Below are positions 1 through 8,168 of a stretch of DNA of 32,636 bases, one piece after another. Each line of letters opens with the position of its first letter. Position 1 is the stretch's first letter. The stretch comes from Deltaproteobacteria bacterium (lineage in GTDB: Bacteria > Myxococcota_A > UBA9160 > UBA4427): NCBI GenBank assembly GCA_002709835.1, contig PAQX01000010.1:1-32636 (forward strand), written 5' to 3'. The notes below the pieces were generated by a model, which saw only the letters and a list, made by a program, of their open reading frames with translations, did no database searches and had not been told where the DNA came from. Position numbers and translations under genes: made by a program.

Positions 1-621
1 ATCACGCCCGGGCTCCCCTACGACAGCCGCGCAGAGAATCTCGAGGCCTGCTGCGAAGCCTCCCTGAAGCGACTCCAAACCGACCACCTCGACCTCTACC
101 AGATTCATCGGCCCGACCTCTTCGCGCATCCCGACGAAGCCGCGAAGGGCCTCACCACGCTCCGCGAGCAGGGCAAGATCCGCGAGGCCGGCGTGTCCAA
201 CTACACCGTCCCGCAGCTCGAGGCCCTCGCAGCGGCCCTCCCCTTCCCCCTCGCCACGAGCCAGCCTGAGATATCGGTGACCGAGCTCGGTGCGATCCGC
301 GACGGCCATCTGGACGCCTGCATGCGGCTCGGCCTGACCCCGCTGGCATGGAGCCCGCTCGGTGGGGGCGCGATCGCCACGGGCGACGGGCTTCGCAAGG
401 AGCTCGTCGAGAAGCTCGACGAGCTGGCCGAACGCGAGGGGGCGACCCGCGCGGAGATCGCGGTCGCGTTCGTCCTCGCCCATCCGTCGATGCCGGTCGC
501 GATCCTCGGCTCGATGACTCCCGAGCGGATCCAGGCCGCAGGGCGGACCCTCGAAGTGAACCTGGACCGAGCCGACGTCTACACGCTGATCGAGGCCTCC
601 GAAGGCGTGCCGCTCCCGTGA
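1..621 (+). CDS. Aldo/keto reductase, C-terminal part (5' end outside window)
   Basis: Frame 1 is open from the first base, so the gene begins upstream; 206 residues are visible. They match the C-terminal two thirds of an NAD(P)H-dependent aldo/keto reductase barrel. SLKRLQTDHLDLYQIHRPD is the family's β4 region, with the substrate-pocket His in QIHRPD; the family usually ends this segment with H-x-x-D. It is followed by LREQGKIREAGVSNYT (GVSN motif), then TPLAWSPLGGG, and the nucleotide-binding C-terminal region VAILGSMTPERIQ. The family reduces aldehydes and ketones in the cytosol; the substrate cannot be told. The LLM gene starts 34 bases downstream in the same direction, so the two are probably co-transcribed. 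Confidence 0.9.
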   Translation: MTPGLPYDSRAENLEACCEASLKRLQTDHLDLYQIHRPDLFAHPDEAAKGLTTLREQGKIREAGVSNYTVPQLEALAAALPFPLATSQPEISVTELGAIRDGHLDACMRLGLTPLAWSPLGGGAIATGDGLRKELVEKLDELAEREGATRAEIAVAFVLAHPSMPVAILGSMTPERIQAAGRTLEVNLDRADVYTLIEASEGVPLP

Positions 622-655
622 ACGCAATCGCCCCGAAACGAGAAGGCCGCTCGCG

Positions 656-1732
656 ATGAGTGTGGAAGTCAGCTGGTTCTCCGCGCTCTGCGACGACGAC
701 TACGAGTACCTCGGCGTGCCCGATCCGGCGCTCCGCTCGTCCTGGGAACACTGCCGGGACATCGTGCTCCGCGCGGAGAACCACGGCTACGACAACATCC
801 TGCTCCCTTCGGGCTACCAGCTCGGGATCGACTCCGTCGCCTTCGCCGGCGGCGTCGCCCCCCTGCTCGAGCGGATCCGTTTGCTGGTTGCGGTTCGCTG
901 CGGCGAGCTCTGGGTCCCGCAGCTCGCGCGTCAGCTCGCGACCCTCGACCGGATGCTGGCGGGCCGCTTGACGATCAACGTCATCTCTTCGGATCTGCCC
1001 GGGGCGCCCGTCGAATCCGCGCCGCGCTACCAACGCTCCCTCGAGACGATGCACGTGCTTCGCCAGCTCCTGAACGGCGAAGCCGTCGAATTCCACGGCG
1101 AGTTCCTGAACCTCGAACTCGACGCCCCAGCCATCGGAACCGTGTCCGGCGGGTGTCCGCCCTTCTACTTCGGGGGGATCTCCGAGCCCGCGAGGCAGGT
1201 CGCCGCCGAAGCCGCGGACGTCTTCCTCATGTGGCCGGACACGATCCCCTCCATCCAGAGCGTGCTCGACGACATGCGTGCGCGGGCCGACGAGCACGGA
1301 CGATCGCTCCGCTTCGGCTATCGCGCCCACGTAATCGTGCGCGAGACGGAAGACGAGGCCCGAGCCGCCGCGACCCGCCTCGTGAGCCGCCTCGACGACG
1401 AGGAGGGTGAAACGATCCGAAAGCGCTCTCTCGACAGCGCGAGCGTCGGCGTCCGACGGCAGGCTGAGCTCCGGGAGTCCGCAGGCAACGAGGGCTACGT
1501 CGAAGACAACCTTTGGACCGGCATCGGCCGCGCTCGCTCGGGTTGCGGCGCGGCGATCGTCGGGGACCCCGACCAGGTCCGCGCGAAGCTCGAGGCGTAT
1601 CAAGCGATGGGCATCGAGGCGTTCATCCTCTCGGGCTACCCCCATCTCGACGAGTGCGACCTCTTCGCACGCTATGTGCTTCCAGAGCTCGATCACGCAC
1701 CGCTCTCCCTCGACACCTCGGAGGCGGCGTGA
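656..1732 (+). CDS. LLM-class flavin-dependent monooxygenase (SsuD/alkanesulfonate monooxygenase-like)
   Basis: A 358-residue protein of usual SsuD-like length. The N-terminus has the TIM-barrel flavin-monooxygenase layout, with LLVAVRCGELWVPQLARQLATLDRMLAGRLTINVIS, and the C-terminus carries FILSGYPHLDECDLFARYVLP, closely like the end of SsuD. Such enzymes use FMNH2 supplied by a separate reductase, plus O2, to oxygenate alkanesulfonates or other carbon substrates. No flavin reductase or sulfonate transporter is visible here, so sulfonate use is not implied. A GAAGG site lies about 9 bases before the ATG. The stop overlaps the GTG of the next gene (GTGA), which indicates translational coupling. 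Confidence 0.88.
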   Translation: MSVEVSWFSALCDDDYEYLGVPDPALRSSWEHCRDIVLRAENHGYDNILLPSGYQLGIDSVAFAGGVAPLLERIRLLVAVRCGELWVPQLARQLATLDRMLAGRLTINVISSDLPGAPVESAPRYQRSLETMHVLRQLLNGEAVEFHGEFLNLELDAPAIGTVSGGCPPFYFGGISEPARQVAAEAADVFLMWPDTIPSIQSVLDDMRARADEHGRSLRFGYRAHVIVRETEDEARAAATRLVSRLDDEEGETIRKRSLDSASVGVRRQAELRESAGNEGYVEDNLWTGIGRARSGCGAAIVGDPDQVRAKLEAYQAMGIEAFILSGYPHLDECDLFARYVLPELDHAPLSLDTSEAA

Positions 1733-2793
1733 GCGACATCGTCCGCTACGGAATCATCGGCTCGGGCATGATGGGCCACGAGCACATCCGTAACCTCGAG
1801 CTCATCGAGGGCGCCGAAGTCGTCGCGGTCTCCGACCCCTTCGAGAACTCGCGCTGGTGGGCCCAGCAACTCGTCGATCGCGAGCTCCAAGAATACGAAG
1901 ACCATCGCGCGCTCCTCAGAAAGGCGAACGTCGACGCGGTCGTGATCGCGAGCCCGAACCACACCCACCGCGACGTGCTGGCCGACGTCTTCGAGACCGA
2001 CATCCACGTCCTCTGCGAGAAGCCGCTCTGCACCACGATCGAAGACGCGCGCTGGGTCGCCGATCGTGCCGCGAACCACCACGGCGTCTTCTGGGTCGGT
2101 ATGGAGTACCGGTACATGGCGCCGATCGCGCGCCTGCTCGAAGAAGTCCGAGGCGGGACGATCGGAAGACTCCGCATGCTCGCCATTCGCGAGCACCGCT
2201 ACCCCTTCCTCCCCAAAGTCGGAGACTGGAACCGCTTCAACGAGAACACCGGGGGAACCTTCGTCGAGAAGTGCTGCCACTTCTTCGACCTGATGCGCCT
2301 GATCACGAACGCCGAGCCACTCAGGGTGTACGCCTCGGGCGCCATGGACGTGAACCACCTCGACGAGCGCTACGATGGACGCCAGCCGGACATCCTCGAC
2401 AACGGCTTCGTAACCGTCGACTTCGAGGGCGGGATCCGTGCCCTGCTGGATCTCTGCATGTTCGCCGAAGCGAGCCGGAACGAGCAGGAGATCGCGGCGA
2501 CCGGCGACCTCGGCAAGGTGGAGTGCTTCATCCCGGAAGCGACCCTCGTAGTCGGCAAGCGGGAGGGCCGAGACATCACCGCCGAGACGATCGACACCGA
2601 CGCGACGGTCCTCGCTGCCGGCGCCCACCACGGCTCGACGTTCGTCGAGCACGTCTCGTTCCGGCGCGCGATCCTCGACGGGACGCCTGCGGAGGTCAGC
2701 GCTGAGGACGGCCTGCGGGCGGTGGCGATCGGGGCCGCGGCTGAGCAGTCGATCGCGACCGGACAGCCGGTCGACCTCGCCTCGATCCTCTGA
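1729..2793 (+). CDS. Gfo/Idh/MocA-family NAD(P)-dependent oxidoreductase
   Basis: 354 residues. The GTG start at 1729 is preferred to longer in-frame starts because the protein then begins just before the Rossmann fold (VRYGIIGSGMMG, GxGxxG), and its GTGA overlap with the previous stop is a typical coupled start. The CEKPL motif (family EKP, with the catalytic-site Lys) follows at about one quarter of the length, then the α/β substrate domain with ENTGGTFVEKCCHFFDLMR. Family members oxidise or reduce sugars, inositols and related hydroxyl compounds. Placed with the aldo/keto reductase and the LLM, it probably acts on the same unknown substrate. The downstream neighbour is convergent. Confidence 0.88.
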   Translation: MSDIVRYGIIGSGMMGHEHIRNLELIEGAEVVAVSDPFENSRWWAQQLVDRELQEYEDHRALLRKANVDAVVIASPNHTHRDVLADVFETDIHVLCEKPLCTTIEDARWVADRAANHHGVFWVGMEYRYMAPIARLLEEVRGGTIGRLRMLAIREHRYPFLPKVGDWNRFNENTGGTFVEKCCHFFDLMRLITNAEPLRVYASGAMDVNHLDERYDGRQPDILDNGFVTVDFEGGIRALLDLCMFAEASRNEQEIAATGDLGKVECFIPEATLVVGKREGRDITAETIDTDATVLAAGAHHGSTFVEHVSFRRAILDGTPAEVSAEDGLRAVAIGAAAEQSIATGQPVDLASIL

Positions 2794-2838
2794 AACGCTC
2801 GCACCCCCTCCTTCGCCGAGCGACGAGGGGCGCGGAGA

Positions 2839-4194
2839 TCAGCCTCCCGTCGGAAGACCTTCCTCTGCCCACGCCACCGTGCCGCCGTTCAGGCTCTTCA
2901 CGTTCCGGTAGCCGAGGGACTGCAGCACGAGCATGCCCTGGAGCGAGAGGTTGCCGCGGTTACAGACCGTGATGATCGGATGATCCCGATCCTCGGGCAG
3001 CTCGGCCTGGCGATCCGTCATCTCGGCGGTCGGAATGTTGACCGCACCCGACACGTGCTGGTTGGCGTAGATCTCCGGCATGCGCACGTCGATCACCAGG
3101 GGCTTGGCGTCGCCTTCGAGCCCCGCCGCGAGATCGGCGATCTCGCAGGTGTTATGCGGATTGCGCGAATTTTCGACCATCGTTCCGAAGAGCTGTTCCT
3201 TCGCCGAGGGCTCGCCGATCGCGACGCCTTCGTCCGCGCGGGCGGCGCGGTACTGCGGGAAATGCCGCTCGAAGGTCGACGCGTACTTGAACGCGTTGTC
3301 CGGAAAGATCACCACGACGACGGCATCCGGGTCGTCCTCGATCACCTTGAGTGCCCCCACGAGTGCCATCGCCGAGCTCGGCCCCGCGATGATCGACTCC
3401 TCCTGATTCAGGCGGAGGCACATGTCGAAGGCTTCTTCGTCGGACACTTCGACGAGCGCATCGTACTCGTCGGGCAGAAAGAGCTTGGTCAGGCCGAGCT
3501 GCTTGATGGAGCGAACGCCCGGGATGTCATGTCCCTCGGACGGGTGGACGGCGATCACCTGGACGTTCGGATCCTTGCCCTTCAAGAAGCGGCCGTTGCC
3601 GGTGATCGTGCCGCAGGTCCCGAGGCCGGCGACGAAGTGGGTCACCTTGCCTTCGGTCTGCCGCCAGATCTCGGGGCCGGTCGAGTACACGTGGGCCTCG
3701 AGGTTGGCCTCGTTCTCGTACTGATTGGGCATGTAGAACTCGGGCTTGTCACCCAGCTCCATGGCGCGTGCGATGGCCCCCTCCGGGGACCCAGGGGCCG
3801 GTCACAAATCGTCCTCGAGCTCCTCGACGTTCGTCCCGAACATCTTCAGCATGACCCGCTTCTCGGCGGGAATCTTGTTCGAGAGCGGCGTGGTGAGCGT
3901 GTAGCCCTTGGCGTTCGCCATCATCGCGAGGCCCATGCCGGTATTCCCGCTCGTCGGCTCGACGAGCTGCTGCCCCTCCTGGAGGAGTCCCTTCTCGCCC
4001 GCATCCTTGATCAGGTTCGCGGCGACACGATCCTTCACCGAGCCGAACGGGTTGTACCACTCGAGCTTCGCGTAGATCTTTGCCTGCGTGCCCTCGGGAA
4101 GGACACGGTGCAGGCGCACCATCGGCGTCGGGTTCTCCTCGTTGGAGAGCATCTCCAGCATTCCGTCGTAGACGCGGGTGACATGGTTCGGCAT
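2839..4194 (-). CDS. Cysteine synthase/CBS-type PLP enzyme fused to rhodanese, with in-frame TGA read as selenocysteine (candidate selenoprotein)
   Basis: 451 residues if the TGA at 3804-3802 is read through (position 131). Residues 1-130 hold a fold-type II PLP site: WYNPFGSVKDRVAAN with the Schiff-base Lys at 54 and EPTSGNTGMG at 79-88. After the TGA, in the same frame, come PAPGSPEGAIARAMELG, the phosphate-binding loop GLGTCGT (about 190-196) and, from about 340, a rhodanese domain with active loop CNRGNLS (Cys411). Both halves are well conserved and nothing is missing at the junction. The TGA sits in DDL-TGA-PAPG, where I would expect Cys. SD GGAGG lies 9 bases before the ATG at 4194. The family joins an activated serine or homoserine to sulfide or handles cysteine sulfur; the rhodanese suggests sulfane or selenium transfer. 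Alternatives are a recent nonsense mutation or a base error. Standard callers would give two genes, 3802-4194 and 2839-3762. Confidence 0.82.
3775..3791 (-). promoter_or_regulatory. Candidate bacterial SECIS hairpin behind the in-frame TGA
   Basis: Counting from the base after the TGA, positions 11-27 read GGTCCCC-GGA-GGGGGCC: a 7-pair stem with one U·G wobble and a GGA loop at 18-20. Known bacterial SECIS rules ask for a short stem-loop whose apical loop lies about 16-37 bases after the UGA, with a G in the first two loop positions; this one satisfies both. A competing longer stem pairs positions 3-8 with 22-27 and exposes GGGUCC in its loop. High G+C makes chance hairpins common, so position and loop bases, not stability, are the argument. 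Confidence 0.5.
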
Positions 4195-4378
4195 CGATGG
4201 GGACCTCCGGAATTCGGCGGCGGAGTGTATCGCGGCGAGCGGCGGATGGGGCGCGACCGTCCGTCCGCGGCCCACGATTGCGCGAAAGAGTCACGCGTCC
4301 CGAAACCGGTCGAATTCCGGGGGCTTGGCACTCTCGTCGGTCTCGCGCCTTCGTTGCAGCGATCGACGCGATCTCCCT

Positions 4379-4477
4379 ATGGACGGAAGAGAGCACAACG
4401 AGTACGTCGTCCGCGAGGTCCTCGGGAAGAGCGAAGAGACGTTCATCGAGCTGGTCGTGAGCGGCGTATTGCAGTAG
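4379..4477 (+). pseudogene. Remnant of a CaiB/BaiF CoA-transferase C-terminus
   Basis: The 32 residues from the ATG include EHNEYVVREVLGKSEETF and end in VVSGVLQ. This matches the extreme C-terminus of family III CoA-transferases, which typically read GEHNEYVLRELLGLSDEEI and end a few residues later. Upstream in the same frame (from 4178) the translation is low-complexity Arg/Ser-rich and shows no CaiB homology. I therefore read this as the tail of a deleted gene rather than a small protein. The rest of 4195-4556 shows nothing recognisable. Confidence 0.5.
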
Positions 4478-4556
4478 CGGAAGGCGGCGGCGAACCGCCG
4501 GCCGGAGGGCTATCACGTGGAGGCGCTTCCACGATCTTCCGGAGACCCTCCCCGCG

Positions 4557-6020
4557 ATGTCCAAGACCACGACGACCCGCTTCACGATCATCGGCGCCGG
4601 CGCCGGCGGCCTCTGCGCCGGCATCAAGCTGAAGGAGTCCGGTCAGGACGACTTCCTGATCTTCGACCGCGAGCCGCGTGTCGGCGGGACCTGGCAGCGC
4701 AACACCTATCCCGGCCTCGAGTGCGACATCGCCTCGCCCCTCTACTGCTTCTCCTTCGCGCCCAACCCCGACTGGTCCGGCCCCTTCCCGCCCCAGCCCG
4801 AGATCCGCGAATACATCGAGGGCGTCGCGAAGGACCACGGCCTCGAACCCCACCTGCGCCTCGGCATGGGCGCCGTCTCCGCGACCTGGGACGAAGCCGC
4901 CGCCGGCTGGACCGTCCGCTTCGAAGACGGGAGCGAGGTCGTGTCCCAGTTCGTCATCAGTGCCCTCGGCATGTTCGGCCCGCTCTCCTGGCCGGAAATC
5001 CCGGGTCTGGACCGCTTCGAGGGCAAGACGTTCCACTCCGCAGCCTGGGATCACGACCACGACCTCTCTGGCGAACGCGTCGCGGTGATCGGCAGCGCTG
5101 CGAGCGCCGTGCAGTTCATCCCCGAGATCGCCTCGGACCTCGCACGACTCCATGTCTACCAGCGCACCCCGAACTGGGTTCTCCCGAAGCAGAACGAGCC
5201 CTACTCCGAGGAGCAGAAAGCCGCATTCCACGCGCAGCCCGAACTCCTCGAAGAAGGACGCCAGAATCTCTTCGACGTCGTCGAGCAGTCGCTCACCTAT
5301 CTCGAGCCCGGGTTCTTCCAGGCCGCGGAAGAGATGGGGCGCGAGGCGCTGCTCGTCGTCCAGGACCCGGACGTGCGCGCGAAGCTCACCCCCGACCATC
5401 CCTTCGGTGCAAAGCGCCCCCTCGCTTCCAACAAGTACCTGCAGACCTTTAACGCCGACCACGTCGAGCTCGTAACCGACGGAGTCTCCGAGATCACGGC
5501 GAAGGGCGTGAAGAGCCCGGACGGAACCGAACGCGAAGTCGACACGATCATCTTCGCGACCGGCTTCGATACCCAGAAATACGTGAGCGCGATCGAGGTC
5601 GAGGGACGCGATGGGCTCACGATCCAGGAGGCCTGGACGAACGGTCCCGAGTCGTATTTCGGCATCACGACCAGCGGCTTCCCCAACCTCTTCCAGCTCT
5701 ACGGGCCGAACACCAACGGCGGCAACTCGATCATCCTCATGCTCGAGTTCCAGGTGGAGTACACGCTCCGGATGATCGCCGAGGCAGACCGCGCCGGGGC
5801 CGACTGGCTCGACGTCCGGCGCGAGGTGATGGACGACTACAACGCCACGCTCCAGTCCGAGCTCGAGCAGGTCGTCGTCTGGCAGTCCGGCGCGAACGAC
5901 TACTACCGGTCCGCCGACGGACGGATCGTGACTCAGTGGCCTCACGGCTTCGGGGTCTACAAGGAGCGCGTCGATAAGGACGACCTCTCCTCCTTCGAAA
6001 CGGGCACGCGCTCGGCCTGA
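4557..6020 (+). CDS. Flavin-containing monooxygenase of the Baeyer-Villiger type
   Basis: 487 residues. The FAD-binding GAGAGG is at 13-18, followed by RVGGTWQRNTYPGLECDIASPLYCFSF, the usual start of bacterial cyclohexanone- and phenylacetone-type monooxygenases. The Baeyer-Villiger fingerprint FxGxxxHxxxW(P/D) is present as FEGKTFHSAAWD at 154-165. The second Rossmann motif, for NADPH, is VIGSAASA (about 177-184), and ATGFDTQKY marks the late FAD contact. Family members insert oxygen into ketones to give esters or lactones using NADPH and O2. The next gene, an SDR 25 bases downstream, could supply the ketone from an alcohol. The fingerprint supports BVMO over plain N-oxygenating FMO; the substrate is unknown. 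Confidence 0.9.
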   Translation: MSKTTTTRFTIIGAGAGGLCAGIKLKESGQDDFLIFDREPRVGGTWQRNTYPGLECDIASPLYCFSFAPNPDWSGPFPPQPEIREYIEGVAKDHGLEPHLRLGMGAVSATWDEAAAGWTVRFEDGSEVVSQFVISALGMFGPLSWPEIPGLDRFEGKTFHSAAWDHDHDLSGERVAVIGSAASAVQFIPEIASDLARLHVYQRTPNWVLPKQNEPYSEEQKAAFHAQPELLEEGRQNLFDVVEQSLTYLEPGFFQAAEEMGREALLVVQDPDVRAKLTPDHPFGAKRPLASNKYLQTFNADHVELVTDGVSEITAKGVKSPDGTEREVDTIIFATGFDTQKYVSAIEVEGRDGLTIQEAWTNGPESYFGITTSGFPNLFQLYGPNTNGGNSIILMLEFQVEYTLRMIAEADRAGADWLDVRREVMDDYNATLQSELEQVVVWQSGANDYYRSADGRIVTQWPHGFGVYKERVDKDDLSSFETGTRSA

Positions 6021-6045
6021 CGCCGCGCGATCGGGAGTAAGCAAG

Positions 6046-6819
6046 ATGGGTCGAGTCGACGACAAGGTCGTGATCGTGACGGGCGCTGCCCGCGGGCAAG
6101 GAGCGGCCACCGCACGCCTCTTCGCCTCCGAGGGCGCCAGCGTCGTCCTGACGGATCTCCTCGAGGCGGAGGGCGAGGCCGTGGCCGACGGGATCGGCGA
6201 CGCGGCCTGCTTCGTGAAGCACGACGTGACGAGCGAAGCGGACTGGGGGCGGGTCGTCGATCTCGCCATCGAACGTTTCGGCCGGCTCGACGTGCTGATC
6301 AACAACGCGGGAATCATCCAGAGAACGCCGGTCGTAGACTGCAGCGTCGAAGAGTTCCGCGGCGTCCTGGACGTCAATCTGGTCGGCCCCTTCCTCGGGA
6401 TCAAGACGGCAGCCCCCGTGATGGGGCAGACCGGCGGCGGTTCGATCGTGAACGTGTCGTCGATCCAGGGCATCGTGGGTCGCGCAGGAACCCCGGGCTA
6501 CACGGCGAGCAAATTCGGCCTTCGCGGCCTGACCAAGACCGCGGCGCTCGAGCTCGGCACCCTCGGTGTACGAATCAATTCGATCCACCCCGGCGGCGTC
6601 GACACACCACTCCTGAACGACGCCGTCCCTGGCGTCGAGATCACCCGCGACATGCTCGACGCGAGTCACGCAAATCTCCCGGTCCCGCGCGTCGGAACGC
6701 CCGAGGACATCGCGCCTACCTCGCTCTTCCTCGCCAGCGACGAAGCCGGCTACATCACCGGTGCGGAGCTGGTGATCGACGGCGGGATGACCTGCGGCTT
6801 CGGCGCTGGCACAAGCTGA
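6046..6819 (+). CDS. Short-chain dehydrogenase/reductase (SDR), classical type
   Basis: 257 residues, the classical SDR length. TGAARGQG (cofactor glycine motif) is near the N-terminus, NNAG near residue 87, then the catalytic Ser in NVSSIQG and YTASK with catalytic Tyr and Lys. The C-terminus ends in GAELVIDGGMTCGFG. The acidic residue in VVLTDLLEAEG after β2 suggests NAD(H) preference. SD-like GGGAG precedes the ATG. Resemblance to 3α/20β-hydroxysteroid-type dehydrogenases is a guess from VDDKVVIVTGAARGQG. It is likely co-transcribed with the BVMO-type enzyme, giving an alcohol-to-ketone-to-ester sequence. Confidence 0.93.
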   Translation: MGRVDDKVVIVTGAARGQGAATARLFASEGASVVLTDLLEAEGEAVADGIGDAACFVKHDVTSEADWGRVVDLAIERFGRLDVLINNAGIIQRTPVVDCSVEEFRGVLDVNLVGPFLGIKTAAPVMGQTGGGSIVNVSSIQGIVGRAGTPGYTASKFGLRGLTKTAALELGTLGVRINSIHPGGVDTPLLNDAVPGVEITRDMLDASHANLPVPRVGTPEDIAPTSLFLASDEAGYITGAELVIDGGMTCGFGAGTS

Positions 6820-6928
6820 TACGCCTGACCCTCGAAGCGCTCGGCCGCCTCGCACTCAGCTAAGAGATCCATGCGCTTCGCTCGGAACTCACCCGATGGC
6901 GGGCGTTCGCGTTCACGTCCGGCGCGTA

Positions 6929-8053
6929 TCAGAGTGAAGCGAAATCGACGACCTCGGCCTGCGGCGTCTCGACTTCTCCCTCGGGCAGGAGGAAGCGCCA
7001 GTAGACCATGCCGAAGGGGCGACCTTCGGTATCGAGCCAGTTCGGCAGGCCCGGATCCTGGTGGGCGATGACCATCCGGAAGGAGCCGTCGGGTTCTAGC
7101 ACGGTCTGCTTGCGGTTCAGCGAGATCCGCCGGTTGTTGTAGTCGTAGCTCTGGATGTACCGATTCCACAGACAGACGTTCGCGAAGCGGCAATCCGGGA
7201 AGCGGCCGGTGATCACGAGGGCCTGGTCCGGGCCGATCACGTAGGGCGCCATCGTGTACGCGATGTCCATCGCCGAGAACGCCATGTCCCCCGGCTTCTC
7301 CGGCTTGTTGAACACGTTCGGCGTAGCCGACACCCAGCTCGGCTGCTCTTCCGGCTTCCGCGGGGGCTGATCGAGAGTGTCCCCGCGCACGAAGTTGATG
7401 ACGCGCTGGATTCCCGCGGCCACGCGCTCGTCCTGGCCCTCGGGCGTCCAGGCCGGCGGCGCCCCGGGATCGACGACCGGTTCGATCGAAAGCGGGATGG
7501 GGCGCGAGGGATCCCCGGCGACGCACCGCTCCTCTTCGAAATAGTGACGCGTCGTGATCCGGCTCGCGGCCGGCGTCAGCTCGAGCCAGTTCCGGTCACG
7601 CTTCGCCGACGAGAGCACGATCTCGAAGTTGCCCTGATCGTCGACGTCGAACTCGCCGTCGTGGAGCCCCGCCGCAGTTCCCGTCGCGTACGCCCCCTCT
7701 CCAGGGCCCTCCTCGATCGTGATCGAGACATAGACGGCTCCCGCCATGTTTCCCTTCACGACGTACTCTCGATCGGCACGGATCGCCGCGTCGAAGTAGA
7801 TCGCGTCGCCGTTGTCGCCGCGGAACTTCCGTGTAGGCGACACGATTCGACGGAAGACGGGGCGCTCCGGGTCGGCGTCGAAATGGGAGAAGAGCCCTCC
7901 CTCGAGCAGGTGCATCAGGTTCCGGTGGCCATCAGCGACGTCCCCCTGACTCTCGATGCCCCACTCGGGGCCGTAGCGGCGCTCGTCGACCTCGCGGATC
8001 AGGTCGAGGAGCTCATGAAGCTTCCTGCGGCTCGCGGTCTGGGGGGCGGTCAT
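6929..8053 (-). CDS. DUF1214 domain protein
   Basis: 374 residues. The frame is open further upstream to 8434, but that stretch is antisense to the next gene; ATG 8053 starts the recognisable protein. The C-terminal third is typical DUF1214: DCRFANVCLWNRYIQSYDYNNRR, then LDPDGS-like LEPDGSFRMVIAH, then GLPNWLDTEGRPFGMVYWR. No signal peptide or membrane helix is visible, whereas many relatives are DUF1254-DUF1214 fusions. The biochemical role of the family is unknown; homologues are common beside SDR, P450 and steroid or aromatic catabolism genes. It is divergent from the SDR at 8169 over a 115-base intergenic region. Confidence 0.82.
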   Translation of the reverse strand: MTAPQTASRRKLHELLDLIREVDERRYGPEWGIESQGDVADGHRNLMHLLEGGLFSHFDADPERPVFRRIVSPTRKFRGDNGDAIYFDAAIRADREYVVKGNMAGAVYVSITIEEGPGEGAYATGTAAGLHDGEFDVDDQGNFEIVLSSAKRDRNWLELTPAASRITTRHYFEEERCVAGDPSRPIPLSIEPVVDPGAPPAWTPEGQDERVAAGIQRVINFVRGDTLDQPPRKPEEQPSWVSATPNVFNKPEKPGDMAFSAMDIAYTMAPYVIGPDQALVITGRFPDCRFANVCLWNRYIQSYDYNNRRISLNRKQTVLEPDGSFRMVIAHQDPGLPNWLDTEGRPFGMVYWRFLLPEGEVETPQAEVVDFASL

Positions 8054-8168
8054 GGGCTTCCTTTCACCGAACTCTTCGTCGGCTCCCGATGGTGGCCGAA
8101 TGCCGCGCTCGCGCAATAGACTCCGCACTCGCTCGAGACCCCCTCGACTGAAGCAGGAGCACATCACC

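Noticed and set aside
1513..1728. Longer N-terminus for the Gfo/Idh/MocA protein
   Set aside because: It overlaps the end of the LLM gene and lacks homology; the GTG at 1729 fits the Rossmann start and the GTGA overlap.
2796..2830. Overlapping inverted repeats (CGCTCG/CGAGCG and CCCCTC/GAGGGG) between two convergent genes, as a terminator
   Set aside because: The two stems exclude each other and no T-run follows on either strand.
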